A stretch of DNA of 64,000 nucleotides from Allomyces macrogynus ATCC 38327 (GCA_000151295.1 GG745346.1:62166-126165); one strand, 5' to 3'; counted from the first letter of the stretch, positions 43,570-55,913 are shown. Notes: generated from the letters alone by a model not told the origin. Made by a program: numbers and translations.

Positions 43570-45516
43570 ATGTCCAAGCCGGCCTTGCAAAAAGAGCCCC
43601 TCTCGCTCTCTGTCGCGTGGCTCTCGCCGCCGCCACTGGCCGATGACCATCTCGACGCTGTATCGCCGCCATGGCCCACTTCGTTGCGGTCACGGACGGC
43701 GACCGTGTGCTCGACGCGCACGTATCGGTCCGTGACGTACGGCACCTACGCGGCCGGTGATCTCGCGACGCAGGTCGAGGACGAGGAGGCCGTGCCGTTG
43801 TCCCAGCGGACGCCGCTGCCAATGCGGTCGATGGCGGTATTGCTTGTATGCATCTTGTCAGAGCCGTTCAGTTTGTCGGTGTTGTTTCCGTTCGTCTACT
43901 TCATGGTACGGGGTCGTAAGCGTTGGGTCGCGGAAGGGCCACGCGGGCGAGGAGAGAGCTTGGCTGACCTGCCGTTGCGGGGATAGGTGCGCGACTTTCA
44001 CGTCACCGACGACGAGGCACAGCTCGGGTATTATGTCGGGTTCCTCGCGTCGGCATTCTCGATTGCGCAATTCTGTACGTCGGTCGGCCCGCTTCAAGCT
44101 GCTCTTTGTTGTCACTCCACTCACTGGACGGATCCGGTGCCGACAGTGACGTCGGCGCTCTGGGGATGGACGTCCGACAAGTGGGGCCGCCGGCCGGTCC
44201 TGCTCATTGGCTTGATTGGCAACACGCTCTCGATGCTCTCGTTTGGACTCAGCCGCGACCTGACGTGGGCGATTGCGAGCCGGCTCGTGTGTGGGCTGCT
44301 TAACGGTAACATTGGCGTGGCGAAATGCGTGCTCGGCGAGATATGCGACGAGACCAACATGGACGACGGGTTTGCGCTTTTTGGGCTCGGGTGGGGGATG
44401 GGCGGGATTGGTATGCTTTTCGTGCACTGCGACCAGTTCGTGGATGTAGAAGCTAATATGCCTTGAGTGGTTCATAGTGGGCCCGATGATTGGCGGCCTT
44501 CTCTCGAACCCGGCCACAAGGTGGCCGTGGCTCGGCACCGCGTTCCCGTTCCTCGCCGAGCACCCATATTTCCTGCCGTGCCTCGTGTCGGCAATCGTCT
44601 CGCTCGTTGGGTTTATCATGGGCTTCCTCTTCCTCGAGGAGTCGCACCCGGGCGTGCGCGCCGCATCCCACCGCGACGAGCGTGTGCCGCTCCTACGCGA
44701 TTCCACCATTGACGACAGCACCGAGACGCTTGCTCCACCTGCCACGGGCATTTCCGCCGCATCCTACCACGCGATCGTCGGGTACGCTCTGATCGCGCTG
44801 CACACGATTATTTTCGACGAAGTCTATGCGCTGTTTGCCGTGCAGCAGCTCGCGCGCGGCGGGCTCGCCATGACGCCCGCGCAGGTCGGCACGTCGCTCG
44901 CGGTCATGGGGTGCATGGAAATGGTCCTGCAGTTGACGGCGTATCCGGCCGTCGCGCGCCGGTTCACGCTGCGCAAGGTCTACGCGTGGGCGCTGGTCGG
45001 GTACCCAGTCGCGTACGCCATGTTCCCCACGGTCGCGATAATCTTGGGTGCGCGGGATTGGGGCGCGTACCATGACGCGGTACTGTGGACGGGCGTGTTG
45101 CTCGCGCTCGGTGCGAGGCTCGTGTGCTGCGTGATGGGGTTCACGGCGGTCATGGTCATGGTACGCGATTGTGAGATTTGTTCCCGTCCCCTGGACAAAA
45201 GCTGACGCCACTGCATCTTCAGATCAACAACTCGGCGCCGACCGAGTACCTCGGCCGCGTCAATGGGCTTGGCCAGACCGCCGCCGCCGCCGTCCGCGGG
45301 ATCGGGCCGGCGCTCGGGACCACCGTCTTCGCGTGGTCGCTAAGCAGTGGCCTGTCGTTCCCGCTCGACCACCAGCTCATTTGGGTGCTGCTCGCGAGTG
45401 TGTGCGTCGTGCAGGTTGCGCACCCGTCTTCTCCCCGAATCGTTGAACCGCAAGCACACCACAGACACACGGCGGTAAAAGAAGGACTGACATCGCACTG
45501 GGGAGACTTGATTTGA
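43570..45516 (+). CDS. MFS transporter, ZIF1/TetA-like (DHA1 type)
   Basis: Proton-coupled drug/metal-chelate type major facilitator, probably vacuolar or plasma-membrane. Five exons (43570-43905, 43987-44074, 44147-44410, 44478-45160, 45223-45516) with introns of 62-81 bp give 554 aa. TM1 (MAVLLVCILSEPFSLSVLFPF) is joined by splicing to YYVGFLASAFSIAQF, then to LTSALWGWTSDKWGRRPVLL, the MFS motif A. TM4-TM6 contain LVCGLLNGNIGVAK and VGPMIGGLLSNPA, also restored across an intron. A central acidic loop separates the two halves. The second half ends with GLGQTAAAAVRGIGPALGT. The C-terminus after the last helix is short. The ATG at 43570 is preferred; an upstream in-frame ATG at 43402 exists. 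Convergent with the Aim32-like gene, with only about 50 bp between stops. Confidence 0.85.
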
Positions 45517-45567
45517 TTGCCGCGCTGGCCGCACCGTCCTCTCTCAACAATAGAAACCCCACTCTAT

Positions 45568-46504
45568 TTACTCTCCCTTCTTCCTCGCCACCTCCACCAG
45601 CGCGCGTCCTCGCCACACATGCTCCACGGGCCTCCCCCGCACCGCGTCCTTCATCATCGCCGGCACATCGCACGCGCGCACGCGGCCATACCAGTCGCCA
45701 AACGGCCAAACCGCGACGACCCCCCGCAAACTTATGCCCACCGAGATGGCTCGACGCGAATACATCCACATCCACGACCCCGTTCCGCGCCGCATACGCC
45801 TTCATTTCCCGAATCAGCAACGGGCCGGCCTCGCCGCACCGCGCGTCGCGCCAGAGCATGCGGTCCTCAGGTGCACCGCCGGCCGACTGCCGCGGGACTC
45901 GACCCGGGTGCCGGGGGGAAGCGGCGACCCGAGAATCGGGGCGCAGAACCGCGTCGGCCGCGTTATCAATCGTCTACCCCGAGCAGGACCACGTTTTGCG
46001 GCATCAGCATCACCGCGCCGGACTCGGCGTTCGGCGCCCGGGTCGGCGTCGCACGCTGCCGCGCGCACGGGCGCGCCGAGGTCGGTCGCGACGGACGTGG
46101 CGGCGGCATCAATGGCGCGCGCGAGCGGGTCGGTGAGCCGTGCGGGCCACGTGGCCGCGGACCCAGAGCCGTTGCAGAGAATCAGCGCGGCGGCGAGCGG
46201 TTGCGCGGTGTTGGCGAGTGGCGCGGAGCTGATCTTGGATGCGGTCCGGGCGGTGTAGTTCGGGTGCGTCGCGCAGGGGGTGGACGGGTCGCACGGACAG
46301 CCGGAGTCGGTGGAGAAGACTGGTGGGTGGTGGAGAGGGTGGTGAGGGTACTTAACTGTATGAATTCGGGGGAGTGTGGAGGGAGTACGGACCGGTTGAG
46401 GATTTGGAGAAGGTGCGACGTGCGATGGCAGCTTGTGCAGACGATGCGTATCGGGCGACTGGGCGGCGCGACACTTGCACCAGGGCGTTGCGAACAGCGT
46501 GCAT
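45568..46504 (-). CDS. Aim32-like sucrase/ferredoxin-family mitochondrial protein, several frameshifts
   Basis: Thioredoxin-like [2Fe-2S] protein of the Aim32/sucrase-ferredoxin-like family, mitochondrial in yeast. Exon 1 (46504-46393) encodes a presequence (MHAVRNALVQVSRRPVARYA). A 73-bp intron joins it to FSTDSGCPCDPSTPC. The body carries APLANTAQPLAAALILCNG, MLMPQNVVLLGVDD, DARCGEAGPLLIREM and the family signature SSHLGGHKFAG, then VAVWPFGDWYGRV to the stop at 45568. Reading this through needs at least three frame changes: near 46040, near 45962 (one extra base before NAADAVLRPDS) and in a G6 run at about 45720. All conserved motifs are intact and no in-frame nonsense change is seen apart from the shifts, so sequence error is as likely as a pseudogene. 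Confidence 0.7.
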
Positions 46505-47540
46505 ACTTTTGCGACAAGTTACGTTCAATATCAGATTTGGGAACAAAAGCGATGGCGGAGGCAGCCGCATTTGAAGGACATTCCCGCAACCCTGGAAGTC
46601 GTTGGCCCATTTGTGGGGTTGACATCAAAGCTAAGCGCCGGAAGCCGACCGACACAACGACAGACGGCGACCTAGTTCATGCCGTTTGGTCGCTTCTATT
46701 GATGGAGGGTTGGCAAAGGCGTGCCCACATTTCAGCAGGCAAATGGTTTGGGCTGAGGAAGTACCGGGAGTGAGTGACAAGAAGGAACAGTTATTCAATG
46801 GAGCTGATGCTCAACAGAAACTGAAGCGAACCGACAGATTGCTCATGATATCATGTCTGCCGATGGGCGTTTGTGAGCCCACTGCAGGAAGAGTACGGAA
46901 TTGAACGCTGCTGCGAGAATGCGAACCTGCGCGACGACAGCGAAAAGGGAGATTACTGCCAATCAATGGTTGAAGCGGAAACATGTGTGTTGTGATTGTG
47001 AATACAATTTGAACAAAGTGACAGCTGACATGAACTGGAATCATTTTGGGCAGATGCAATAATCTTGCACGCCCAGAGAAACCGAGTTGGCTCCTTTCCT
47101 TAGCCACAAGCGCAGAGCGAATCTGGTCCTGCATGTTGCCGGCCGTGGACAAGTCGTCGGAAAACTCGCCGACTACGGAAAGTAGCGAGGTCTTTGGGTC
47201 GATGCCCAAGCTGCCGACCAAGGCTTGGCGCACCAAATCGAGCATTGTGTGGATCGATGCAAGCGCGGACCTTGCTCTCGGACAAATCAATCGCGTTACA
47301 AATCCCCACCTCGCTAATGCGAAATCAGTATCAGACATCAGGTCAGTCTGGTTCAATCCTTTAAAATCCTCAAAAGCAAGCGACCCGCTTGGCCCAACAC
47401 CCACCATGAAAAAGCACATCCAGGTCCCCCCACCACCCCCCATCAACGTTGGTCGACACCAACACGACCAACCAAAAATCTGTATATAATCACCACTTCA
47501 CACCCAACGCGAACCCCAACCCAACCCCAAAGACCAAATG
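46505..47540. other. Intergenic stretch, no gene assigned
   Basis: AT content rises markedly between about 46680 and 47520. Open frames on both strands overlap there and none carries a recognised domain. It separates the Aim32-like gene start from the 3' end of the FHIP gene. Confidence 0.4.
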
Positions 47541-50500
47541 TCAAACATACAAGACCACGTCGTTGCGGTAACTCTGCACCAAAAACGTGGCCGCCAGCTC
47601 CTTGACAAACTCGGCCAGGATGCGCCGGTTCTCCCCCTCCCCACCGACGGACCCGACCGAGCTCGTCGTCGTCGCAATACTCGACGCCGACGACGCGCGC
47701 TTTCCGACCAACCCGACGACGCCGTCGCCTTCCTCGAGCACGGTCGAAATCGGCCGCCGCGGCGGCGTACTCCCGCCGGTGCTGCCGGAGCCGAGAATCG
47801 ACGAGAACGACGGCAGCGACGCGAGCGACATACTCAGCGGCCTTGACAACCTGCGCGCGGCCGCGGCGACCACACCCCCATCCCCTCCGCTTGCCGCCAC
47901 GGGCGCCGGCGCCGGCGTCGGCGTACTTGGCTCGAGCGCCTTCAAGTACGCGACGACCTCGAGCGCCAGATCCTGCACGCGATGGGCGACGTACGGCACG
48001 GGCACGCGCGCGAGCGCCGTCAACGCGCCCGTGACCAGCAAATTCAGCGCGGGCGCGTTCGCGTGGAACCGGTGCAGCGCGTGCAGCAGGTCGCCGACAA
48101 CCGTCGTCGCCAAATCGGCGTGGTCGGTCGGGACGTACCCCGGCGGCATCAGCGGGCGGTCGTCGTCGTCGAGCAGCCACGAACTGGGCCGGGACGTCGG
48201 GAGGGGGCGGATAGAGGAGAGCGGGCGGTGCGGTTTGGTCGGGGACGACGTGCCGGAATCCGAGGTCCGGCGGCGCGACGGAGAGGAACTGGGCGTGGGC
48301 GGAACGGTGACTTGCCGCCACAGCACCCAGTCCGGGTCCGGGCACGCGGCGACGGCCGCGACCGCGTCGCGCACGTAAAGCGCCATTGTGTCCCCGAGCG
48401 CGACGCCAGACGCGGTCCACATCTTGGACTCGCGTCTCGCCGGCGGCGGAACAAGGGCTTCGGCCGCGCGCACGAACGCCGTCGCCCTCCGAGAATGGTC
48501 GGCGATCGCGACCGTGTTGGGTTTCGCCGCGGCGCGCATCGTTGGCGGGACCGCCGCGTGCGGGTCGTGCAGGTCGAGCGCGGACAGGGCGGTGCGCAGG
48601 TCGGGCACGCCGCGGTGATCGGTTGCGGCTGCGACAAGCGCCGGCGCCAGCAGCGGGAGCGCGTAGACGTAGTGGTGCGTGAGGACCGTGTCGATGAGCG
48701 TCACAATCGCAAGTGGCGCGAGGTCCGGGTCCGTATGCCGGTCGAAGGACAGCGGCGGGGACGGTGCACGGGACCGCGGCGCGGGCTCGCCGCGCACGAC
48801 GCGCCGGAACTCGGCAAGCAGAGCGGCGCGCGGACTCGGTGCCGGGTCCGGATCAGCGGGCACAGCCATGTTGGGCAGCGACGTGAGCGAGGCCAAGCTG
48901 ATCATGCGTTTCAGGTTCGACTGCGCGAGGTGCGCGGCCGGGTCAATGTCGAGCGCGAGCGCCTCGTCCTCGAGCATCCCCTCGACCTTCTCAATCAGTT
49001 CGGCAGGGGTCACGTCGTCGCTGCCGTTGGCCGCGGCGGTTTCAACGAGAGGCGGGTGGTCGGCGTCCGAGAACAGGAATTCGACGACGAGTCGGGCCAG
49101 CGGGCCGCCGCAGACGTCCGCCCCGCCGCCGGTCAGGAGCGAGAGCATCGTGGTCAGATTGGCGACGGTCGCGTGGAATGCGCGCAGGTCCTGCGATGCG
49201 TCGAGTGGGCGCACGAGCAGCGGGGCCACGAGTCCTTGCAGGAACACGTGCCGGATGCGCGCGAGCAGGGCGAGAACGAGTCGGGTCGACGGGCAGCGCA
49301 CGACGAGAGCTTGCACGAACAGGACCAGTTTGTGGAACAGGTCGCGGCGTGGATTGTGCCTCTCGTCGTTGGGCCCGACGGGGGTCGATGCGCGCGACCG
49401 CGGGTGCGCCGTGGTCGTGTAGAGGTCGGCGAACAGCGCGCACAGGGCCGCCGAGACTTTGTCGACGAGTTCCGACTGCGTGAGCAGGTACTCGCGGAAC
49501 GGGCCCGTCGCGTGCTCGAGGAGCAACAGGAGTGCCGCACGCGCAATGTCACCGACGGCGCCGTCGCGGTGAATGTAACCGAGCAAGAACTTGAACAGCG
49601 GGAAATCAAAGTCGGCGTGGTCCGGTTTCTCAGACGCGACGGCCGAGTCTGGGAACGTGGCATTCGACAGGGCCGGCGACGGCGCGGAGGTCGCCATGGC
49701 AGAGTTGCGGTAGTTGCGCTTGTTGGTTTCGGCGGCCGATGGCGGCATCGGCGCGACCGCGTTCGCCTTGACGCCCGATGAAATCGACACGGGGCGGCCG
49801 GACCGCCGCTTGATTGACGCTGTCGACGACGGGGACGTGCCGAGCATCGACGCGGCCGCTGCAGCTGCTGCCGCGGCCGACGAGTGGTAGGACGACGCCG
49901 ACGACCTGCGCCGGCGCCACCCGCGCATGTCCTGGAACACGATCCACAGCAGCTCTGGTGCGCGGTCGATCCGCTCGGCAATCGCGTGAATCAGCTGCAG
50001 TAGCGGCATTTCGTCGTGGTGCACGAGCCCGTCGCGCGCGGCCGTGGTCACGGCGTGCATCGATGCACGAGTCAAGGCAAGCGTCGCGCGGTGCACGGCG
50101 TTTTGCGCAAGGAAACGGTCGTCCATGTGCGCGAGCAACGACGTCAGCGCCGTCAGGACGGCGGCACGGAACCCGGCGGGCCGGTCAGGCGCGGCGAGTT
50201 GCACGAGCCGGTCGAGCACGGCATTGTCGAGCAAGTACTCGAGGCACGGACCGGCGTGCGACCCGAGCGACGGGATGGTCGAGGTGGCGGGGGTCCGGCC
50301 CTGGTGCTTGAGCGAGTCTTGCGTTTCCTCGATGAGAATGTCGATCATGATCTGTATATGGGAAAAAAAAAATTTCAGTTGGAGCGTCGCTCGCGAACAG
50401 GACAGGATGGAAGCATTATGCATGCGCTGCACGGCGTACCTGCACCTGCTGCGCGGCGAGCGCGGCATCTTCCGAGTGGGCGAGCCCTTCGTCGTGGATT

Positions 50501-50926
50501 CGCGGGCTGGCGGGCAGGTCGCCCGTGGCTGACGACGCGTCGCTGGCGTTGCCGCTGTCGTAGACGCGCGACTGTTGTTTGTACAGGGTCGAAATCAGTT
50601 CCCTTGTTCACTACAATCCTGCTCACCACTAACAAGAACCGTACCTGGATCGACGACCAGCACCGATGAAACTTGTCGAGCCGGTAGGCCGGACGACTCG
50701 TGGCCGACGCGGCCGCAGAAGTGGCAGCAGCGGTTGCGGCCGAGGCTGTGCGCATGAGCGTGGCCGCGAGCGATGCGGCAGGTTCGCGCGGCAATGTCGG
50801 GATACTGGCGGCAAAGGCCGACATGGGCGCGGCGGGCAGCGGCGCGGCATGGACCGCTGCTGGCTTGGCGGGCGCAGGCGTGTCGGCGGCTGAATGGCTC
50901 AGGAGCCGCGAGAAGAAGCCGGACAT
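47541..50926 (-). CDS. FHIP (FTS and Hook-interacting protein) family, RAI16-like
   Basis: Cytosolic subunit of the FTS-Hook-FHIP complex, which links early endosomes to dynein. Exons 50926-50645, 50571-50440 and 50351-47541 (introns 73 and 88 bp) give 1074 aa. The N-terminal region (LDKFHRCWSSIQ) leads into the helical-repeat RAI16-like domain. Its landmarks are AGPCLEYLLDNAVLDRLVQL, LLQLIHAIAERIDRAPELLW and FPLFKFLLGYIHRDGAVGDI, followed by RAALLLLLEHATGP and FREYLLTQSELVDKVSAAL. Ser/Pro-rich linkers then alternate with further helices (VTLIDTVLTHHYVYALPLL) and a conserved C-terminus (ILAEFVKELAATFLVQ). The gene has low-complexity inserts, including an Ala run near 49860. The long hyphae or rhizoids of fungi use this complex for endosome motility. 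Divergent from PCF11. Confidence 0.85.
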
Positions 50927-51799
50927 GGCGGGAATTCACGTTTGGGCACTCGGTGCGCGAAGGTGCGTGAGGACGCGGGTGGACAGGTATGGGCGGTCGG
51001 GCAAGCGGCGTGCCGTGCGGGTGGGTGCAGCAGCGGGTTGGGCGCAGGTTCGCGGGTCCTTGTGCGTTGGTCGGCCGGTCAAGGCGCGCGACGGCGCGGC
51101 GTCGTCGGTCGTGCGCGTCGCCGTGAGCGGAATGCTGGAAGTCGCGAGCGCGTGTGGACAGGTGCGCGTCGTCGCCGTGGATTGATCGTTTAGGGGGCGT
51201 GCTCGGGCGGTCGGGCGTGCAGCGTGTCGTTGGAGGGCGCTTTTGGCGAGAGCGAGGGGACCATGGCCGCCGGGGATGGCAGCCCAAGTTGGCCGCCGCG
51301 GTGGTGACGCCGGGCTCGCGTGGGAAGGGCGACCGTGAGCGGAAGCACGCGCGTGAGTTGAACACTGGCCGCACCCGCAAAAGTCAAACTGGATCCAGGC
51401 GCGGCTGCAGCAAGCCACAGTCGCTGCGCCGCGGTCCGGCTTGAGCGGGTGACCTGGCCTGAAACAAGCCACGCCAACGTTACCGCAGGGCAAGTCGCCT
51501 GCTGGCATGCGGGGGCAGCCGGGGGGTCTTTGTTTCGGAAGCCGCGGAATCACTGCATGAAGCCGTCATTTCACATCTTGTGCGTGTTGAATAGCAACAC
51601 GTGCCGTCCCTGCCGTTTCGCCCTTTCGCCCAGTGCTCTTTGCGTCTTGGCCGTCGACGCGGCCAATCCTGCTTCCTCTCTCCACGCCCGCCGGCGCCCT
51701 CCGCAACCACCAACCGCACCCAAGTCGAGCGCACACGCAACTTGCCGCATTCCTCCCGCCAAGCTTTGTGCAGCTCGCCCCTGCCCGACCCACTCCGCC
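50927..51799. promoter_or_regulatory. Divergent intergenic region between FHIP and PCF11
   Basis: 873 bp separating two divergently transcribed genes; it must hold both promoters. Open frames here are antisense or chance. No defined regulatory motif is claimed. Confidence 0.4.
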
Positions 51800-54699
51800 A
51801 TGTTCCATCCGCCCACGACCGCCGCGCCTGCGCACCCAGCCGTGCCTGGTCTGCAACCCGCCGCCTTCGCCGGCCTCCCCGCCGCGCCGATGCTGCAACA
51901 GCAGCAGCACCAGCAGCAGCCGGACTTGCACGCTGCGCGCCACGCCTACCTCGCCGCGCTGCACGCCTTGACCGACACGGCCTTACCGACGATCCGCCAC
52001 CTGACCATGCTCGCCGGCGACGCGCTCGCCGCCGGGACCGCCCCGGCCATTGTCGCCGCCCTCGTCGAGCGCGCTCTCGCCGCGGCACCCGCGCACAAGC
52101 TGCCCGTCGTCTACTTGATGGACTCGGTCATGAAAAACATTGGCAACGCCTATCCGCACCTGCTTGCCCCGTCATTACCGCAAGTCTTTGCCGACGCGTT
52201 TATCCACGCCGACGAGCCCACGCGGCATCGATTGATTAAAGTGCTCTACATGTGGCGCCATCCGCAGCCGATTGTGCCCACGCAGGTCCTCGACCAAATT
52301 GACGCGTTTGTGCGGTCGGTGCCCAAGGTACGCTTACGCGCGGTTGGCCGGGTCGAGTCACACCTGTCTCTTCTCTTCTCTCCACCCTACCCCGACGACG
52401 ATGGCACTGGAGTTGCGTGGGGTCGCGCGTCGCGCGCGAGCAAACGGAAAGAATCAACTTTGGAGGAAGAAAAATACACTTGTTGGACTCGCTCGTCGCG
52501 CGAGGACTGCTGCGCGTCGCACGCTTTGGTTTGGCTCCCTCTACGGCCTCGGCCTCGGCCTTGACCTCGACTTCGACACGCTCATGGCTCCAAGTCTTTT
52601 TGCCAAAACAATTCGCAACGTGGTGTGAGCCAGTTATTCGTCAAGTCCCTGTCCACGCCAGTGTTCCTCAGCGTTCTCTCCAATCCCCGCTCTCCAATTT
52701 ATTCTTTTGACCGTGCCCTGCTTCTTCAACGTTTCGGTGGCTAACCTCGGCACCCCCTCCTATCCGTGCAGCCGCCGCACGTCGTCCTCGCCGAATCCCT
52801 TACCGCCGATCTCAACACGCTCATCTCCACGCGCAAGGCCATGCAGGCCGTGCACCCGCTCGACATGACCAACCTCACCAAGCTCGGCACGCTCGAGCAG
52901 GTACTTAGCGACTCACAGCGCTCCTCTTCATCCGCTCTCCACACTCACACCGCCTAATCCATGTCGAATTCTAGCTCAAGACCCTCGTCCAGGGCGGCAC
53001 GCTCAGCGCCGCGCACCTCGAAGTGATTCGGTCCCAAGTCGCCCACATGGCCGCGGAGCTCAACGCCGGGCAGACGCCGCCGCCAGCCGCACCGCCCGTC
53101 GTGCCCGCGATCCCGACCCTGGCCAGCATTTTGCCGCCATCTACGACCACGACCGTGCCCGCGATTTCGATCGCGTTCCCGTCGACCGCAACGACCTCGT
53201 CCCTTACTACCGCGATTCCGACTATCGCGATCCCGGGTCTCACGGTGACCACAACCGCGTCGCCGATCCCGACCATCAACATCCCAACGGGGTTCCCGGC
53301 AATTACGGTCCCCGTGCCGACGAGCGGCGCTCCGCCCAAGCCGGTCGACGTGGCCAAGCCGGTCGTCGACACGACCGAACTCGACACGGAACGGTTAGTA
53401 TGGCATGGAGGACGACGACTCGGCGCACTTTGCACATCATTTCGTTCCATTTTGGTCCACACTTTTCCAACGCCCCCCGATTCTTTCTTGCACGCACAAC
53501 ACACTCTGGCCGTGGCGCGGCCCTGCAGGGATGAGAAAGCGTCCAGTCACGGACATAGCCACATAATTTGCTCTACTTTGCGCGGTCGCGGCGCGGGTCG
53601 CACTGTGCCGTGTCGCGCACCCTGTATGCTTTCTCGGAGCGGGGTCGGCCCTGAACATCATGTTGTCGTTTTCCTGCACGGTCGTGAACGGCAAAGACCA
53701 CGGCCACTTGATGGAGTCGATGCCGCACTGCAAAATGTGGTGGTTGTCGTTGACGCCGTGCTTCTCCACCAGTTCTTGCTCATCAAAGTGCATTGGCGCG
53801 GCGGACCCATTCCTCTCCCCCACCCCCACCCCCCACGTCCCGCCTTGCCTTCCCCACTCTGCTCCATATTTATCCCCACTTTTTTTTCGATCACCTCGCC
53901 ACTGCAAATCACAAAACTGAACCCCACCTTCTCCACCTCTCTGACATAGCCTTGACCCGGCCGCGCTCGCCCTCGTCTACCCGACTGACGCGACCAAATG
54001 CGCGCAATGCGGCCACCGGCTGCGGAAACGACCCGGCGAGAAGTCGGCTGCGCTTCAGAAACGCGTTGCCGACCACATGGACTGGCACTTCCGAATGAAC
54101 CGCAAGGCGCGTGGCGCCGGCGCCGTCATGCAGTCGCGGCTGTGGCTCGGGACCGAACAAGTATGTGCTCCACCTCCGTATATTCTTTCCCGCGCGCAAG
54201 TGGTTTGACAGGTACTCGTTGAATAGGACTGGCTCGACGGCACCGTCCTCGACACCCCGACCGGCCCGCAATTCTTCTCCCCTACCACCACTTCTGGCGG
54301 TACCCCCGCACCCGACTCGGACTCCGACATTGACGAGCGCGTGCCCGTACCCGCCGACCGGGCGCTGCTCACCTGCGGCGGGTGCCACGAAACGCTCGAG
54401 ACCGGGTACGACCCGGACCGCGACGAGTGGGTGGTTCGGGCCGCGACCGTGCGCGAGGGGGTGTATTACCACCGTGCGTGTTGGAAGGCGCACGCGAAGC
54501 GCGCGAGTGGATCTCCGGCCGGGGTGAAGCGTGCGCGGAGTCCGACGGAGGGTGGGCGCGAGGGGAGTGGGACGCCGGCGGTGCGTGTATTTTTTTTTTT
54601 TTTTTTTTTGGTTGGTGGAAAAGGGTGCGGAAGACTGACGTTGGTTGCATTGGGTAGAGCGAGGCCGATGCGGCGATCAAGAAGTTGCGCGTGCAGTGA
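51800..54699 (+). CDS. PCF11: Pcf11, CF IA cleavage/polyadenylation and transcription termination factor
   Basis: Nuclear pre-mRNA 3'-end processing factor that binds the phosphorylated RNA polymerase II CTD. Exons 51800-52327, 52772-52900, 52975-53393, 53950-54160, 54227-54580 and 54658-54699 give 560 aa. The CTD-interacting domain is at about 45-160 (LPVVYLMDSVMKNIGNAYPHL, RLIKVLYMWR). Next come a short helical segment (LEQ/LKTLVQGGTLSAAHL) and a Thr/Pro/Ile-rich linker. The first zinc finger is KCAQCGHRL with DHMDWHFRMNRKA; splicing places it after DTERLDPAALALVYP. The clip-binding DWLDG and a second zinc finger (LLTCGGCHETLETGYD, EGVYYHRACWKAHAKR) follow. Introns 1 (444 bp) and 3 (556 bp) are unusually long for this contig; intron 1 might hide another exon. 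Intron 5 contains a T20 run (54590-54609). Confidence 0.9.
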
Positions 54700-55395
54700 A
54701 GGACGTCGGTGGGTGGAGATGGCGCGTGCCGCCCGACGGTCGATGCTGTGAAGGAGAACGCGTCGGTTTGGTCGGTTGTTGATGTTTTGGACGGTTGAAG
54801 TTCGAATGGTTCGTTTCAATACATATCGTCCCGTTTCCACGACATTTGCCTTGGCCAGGATATCCTTTGGGTGAGAAAGACACCAACAGGCAGCTCGCGA
54901 GCGCTCTTCAAATCCACCGGTGGTTCATAGCATCTCGATCGTGCTACGACCTCCACCACAACGGACGAGGCCGCCGTTGGCATTACCTCCTCCTCCGCCG
55001 CTTCCACTCATCCACCTGCCGGACGCATGCAGGGTCAACCGTGGGTGGAGAGAACGGGTGTCGCCGCTTTCAGCGCTGTCGTGGGCGGCACGTTGCTCGT
55101 GCTGTGCCGAGCCAGAAGTGGATTCTTGTCGGAGCCAGTGAACCGGACCCTGCCCAACAGCACGGTCCTGTCGAAACATAGGCGCGCGTCTCCAACAAGA
55201 TACGTAGAAATACACGATGACGGGCAGCCCGCGCCCGCCTTCACCCATTCCATTCCATTCCATTCCACATTTCCAGCGACCGACCGACTCGTACAATTGG
55301 CCGCACTCTCACGACGGCCTCACACACACTCTCTCTCGGCTCGAGTCCGCAGCATCGGGTTATCGCCGCCGCCTCCGGCCCGACCCTTCCTCATC
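54700..55395. other. Convergent intergenic region with an ATTCC microsatellite
   Basis: 3' flanks of PCF11 (+) and FIS1 (-). A short ATTCC-type tandem repeat (about four units) lies at about 55244-55267. No gene recognised. Confidence 0.5.
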
Positions 55396-55913
55396 CTACC
55401 GGCGCGATGACGCCAGGATCTTGACCGCCAGCCCGACGGCCGCAACGGCGCCACCGACAATCGCCATCCCAATCAGTCCGTCGCGCTGCACCTGCTGGTT
55501 GACCGCGTCCAGTAACGCCAAGGCTTGCGTGTTCTGCGGCTCGTCGCGCAGCAGCGCCTCGGCGTAGGTGCGCGCGTCGGCGAACTTGGCCTGCTTGAAC
55601 GCGGCCAGGCCGAGGTAGTACCGTACGTCGCGGCGCAAATGGGGTGCGGTCTTGTGCAGCTCCAGGAGAAGACGTTCGCCCGCGGCAATGTCGGAGGCCG
55701 AGGGCGAGTGCACGAGGCCCCAGGCGAGGTTGAAGGTGGTGTCGGCTAAACGGGGTGGGGTGCGTCAGCGCGTCCATCGGGTTCTCGGCTCTTGAGGTAT
55801 TTGAAAAGCGGGATACCGGACGGGTGCGGCATCTCGGCCTCGTACTGCTTGCGGAACGCGGCCAGGTCCTTGGCGGGCAGTGTCGTGTCGGCTTCCGGGA
55901 ACTGCGACGACAT
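55396..55913 (-). CDS. FIS1: Fis1 mitochondrial/peroxisomal fission adaptor
   Basis: Tail-anchored outer-membrane protein that recruits the dynamin-type fission machinery. Exons 55913-55817 and 55745-55396 (71-bp intron) give 148 aa, matching the family length of about 150. The N-terminal arm and helix 1 (KDLAAFRKQYEAEM) are joined by splicing to DTTFNLAWGLVHS. The TPR-like core follows: DIAAGERLLLELHKT, RRDVRYYLGLAAFKQAKFAD, ARTYAEALLRDEPQNTQAL. One C-terminal transmembrane helix (GLIGMAIVGGAVAAVGLAV) with a basic SSRR end is the expected tail anchor. The frame is continuous only with the intron removed. Confidence 0.93.

Noticed and set aside
45517..46773. 418-residue plus-strand open frame
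   Set aside because: It overlaps the Aim32-like gene on the other strand and is Arg/Pro/His-rich with no recognised content.
46811..47446. 211-residue minus-strand open frame in an AT-richer stretch
   Set aside because: Mixed composition but no domain, no splice context and a competing plus-strand frame; kept as intergenic.
47982..49781. 599-residue plus-strand open frame
   Set aside because: Arg/Gly-rich shadow antisense to the FHIP gene, whose minus-strand product has clear family motifs.
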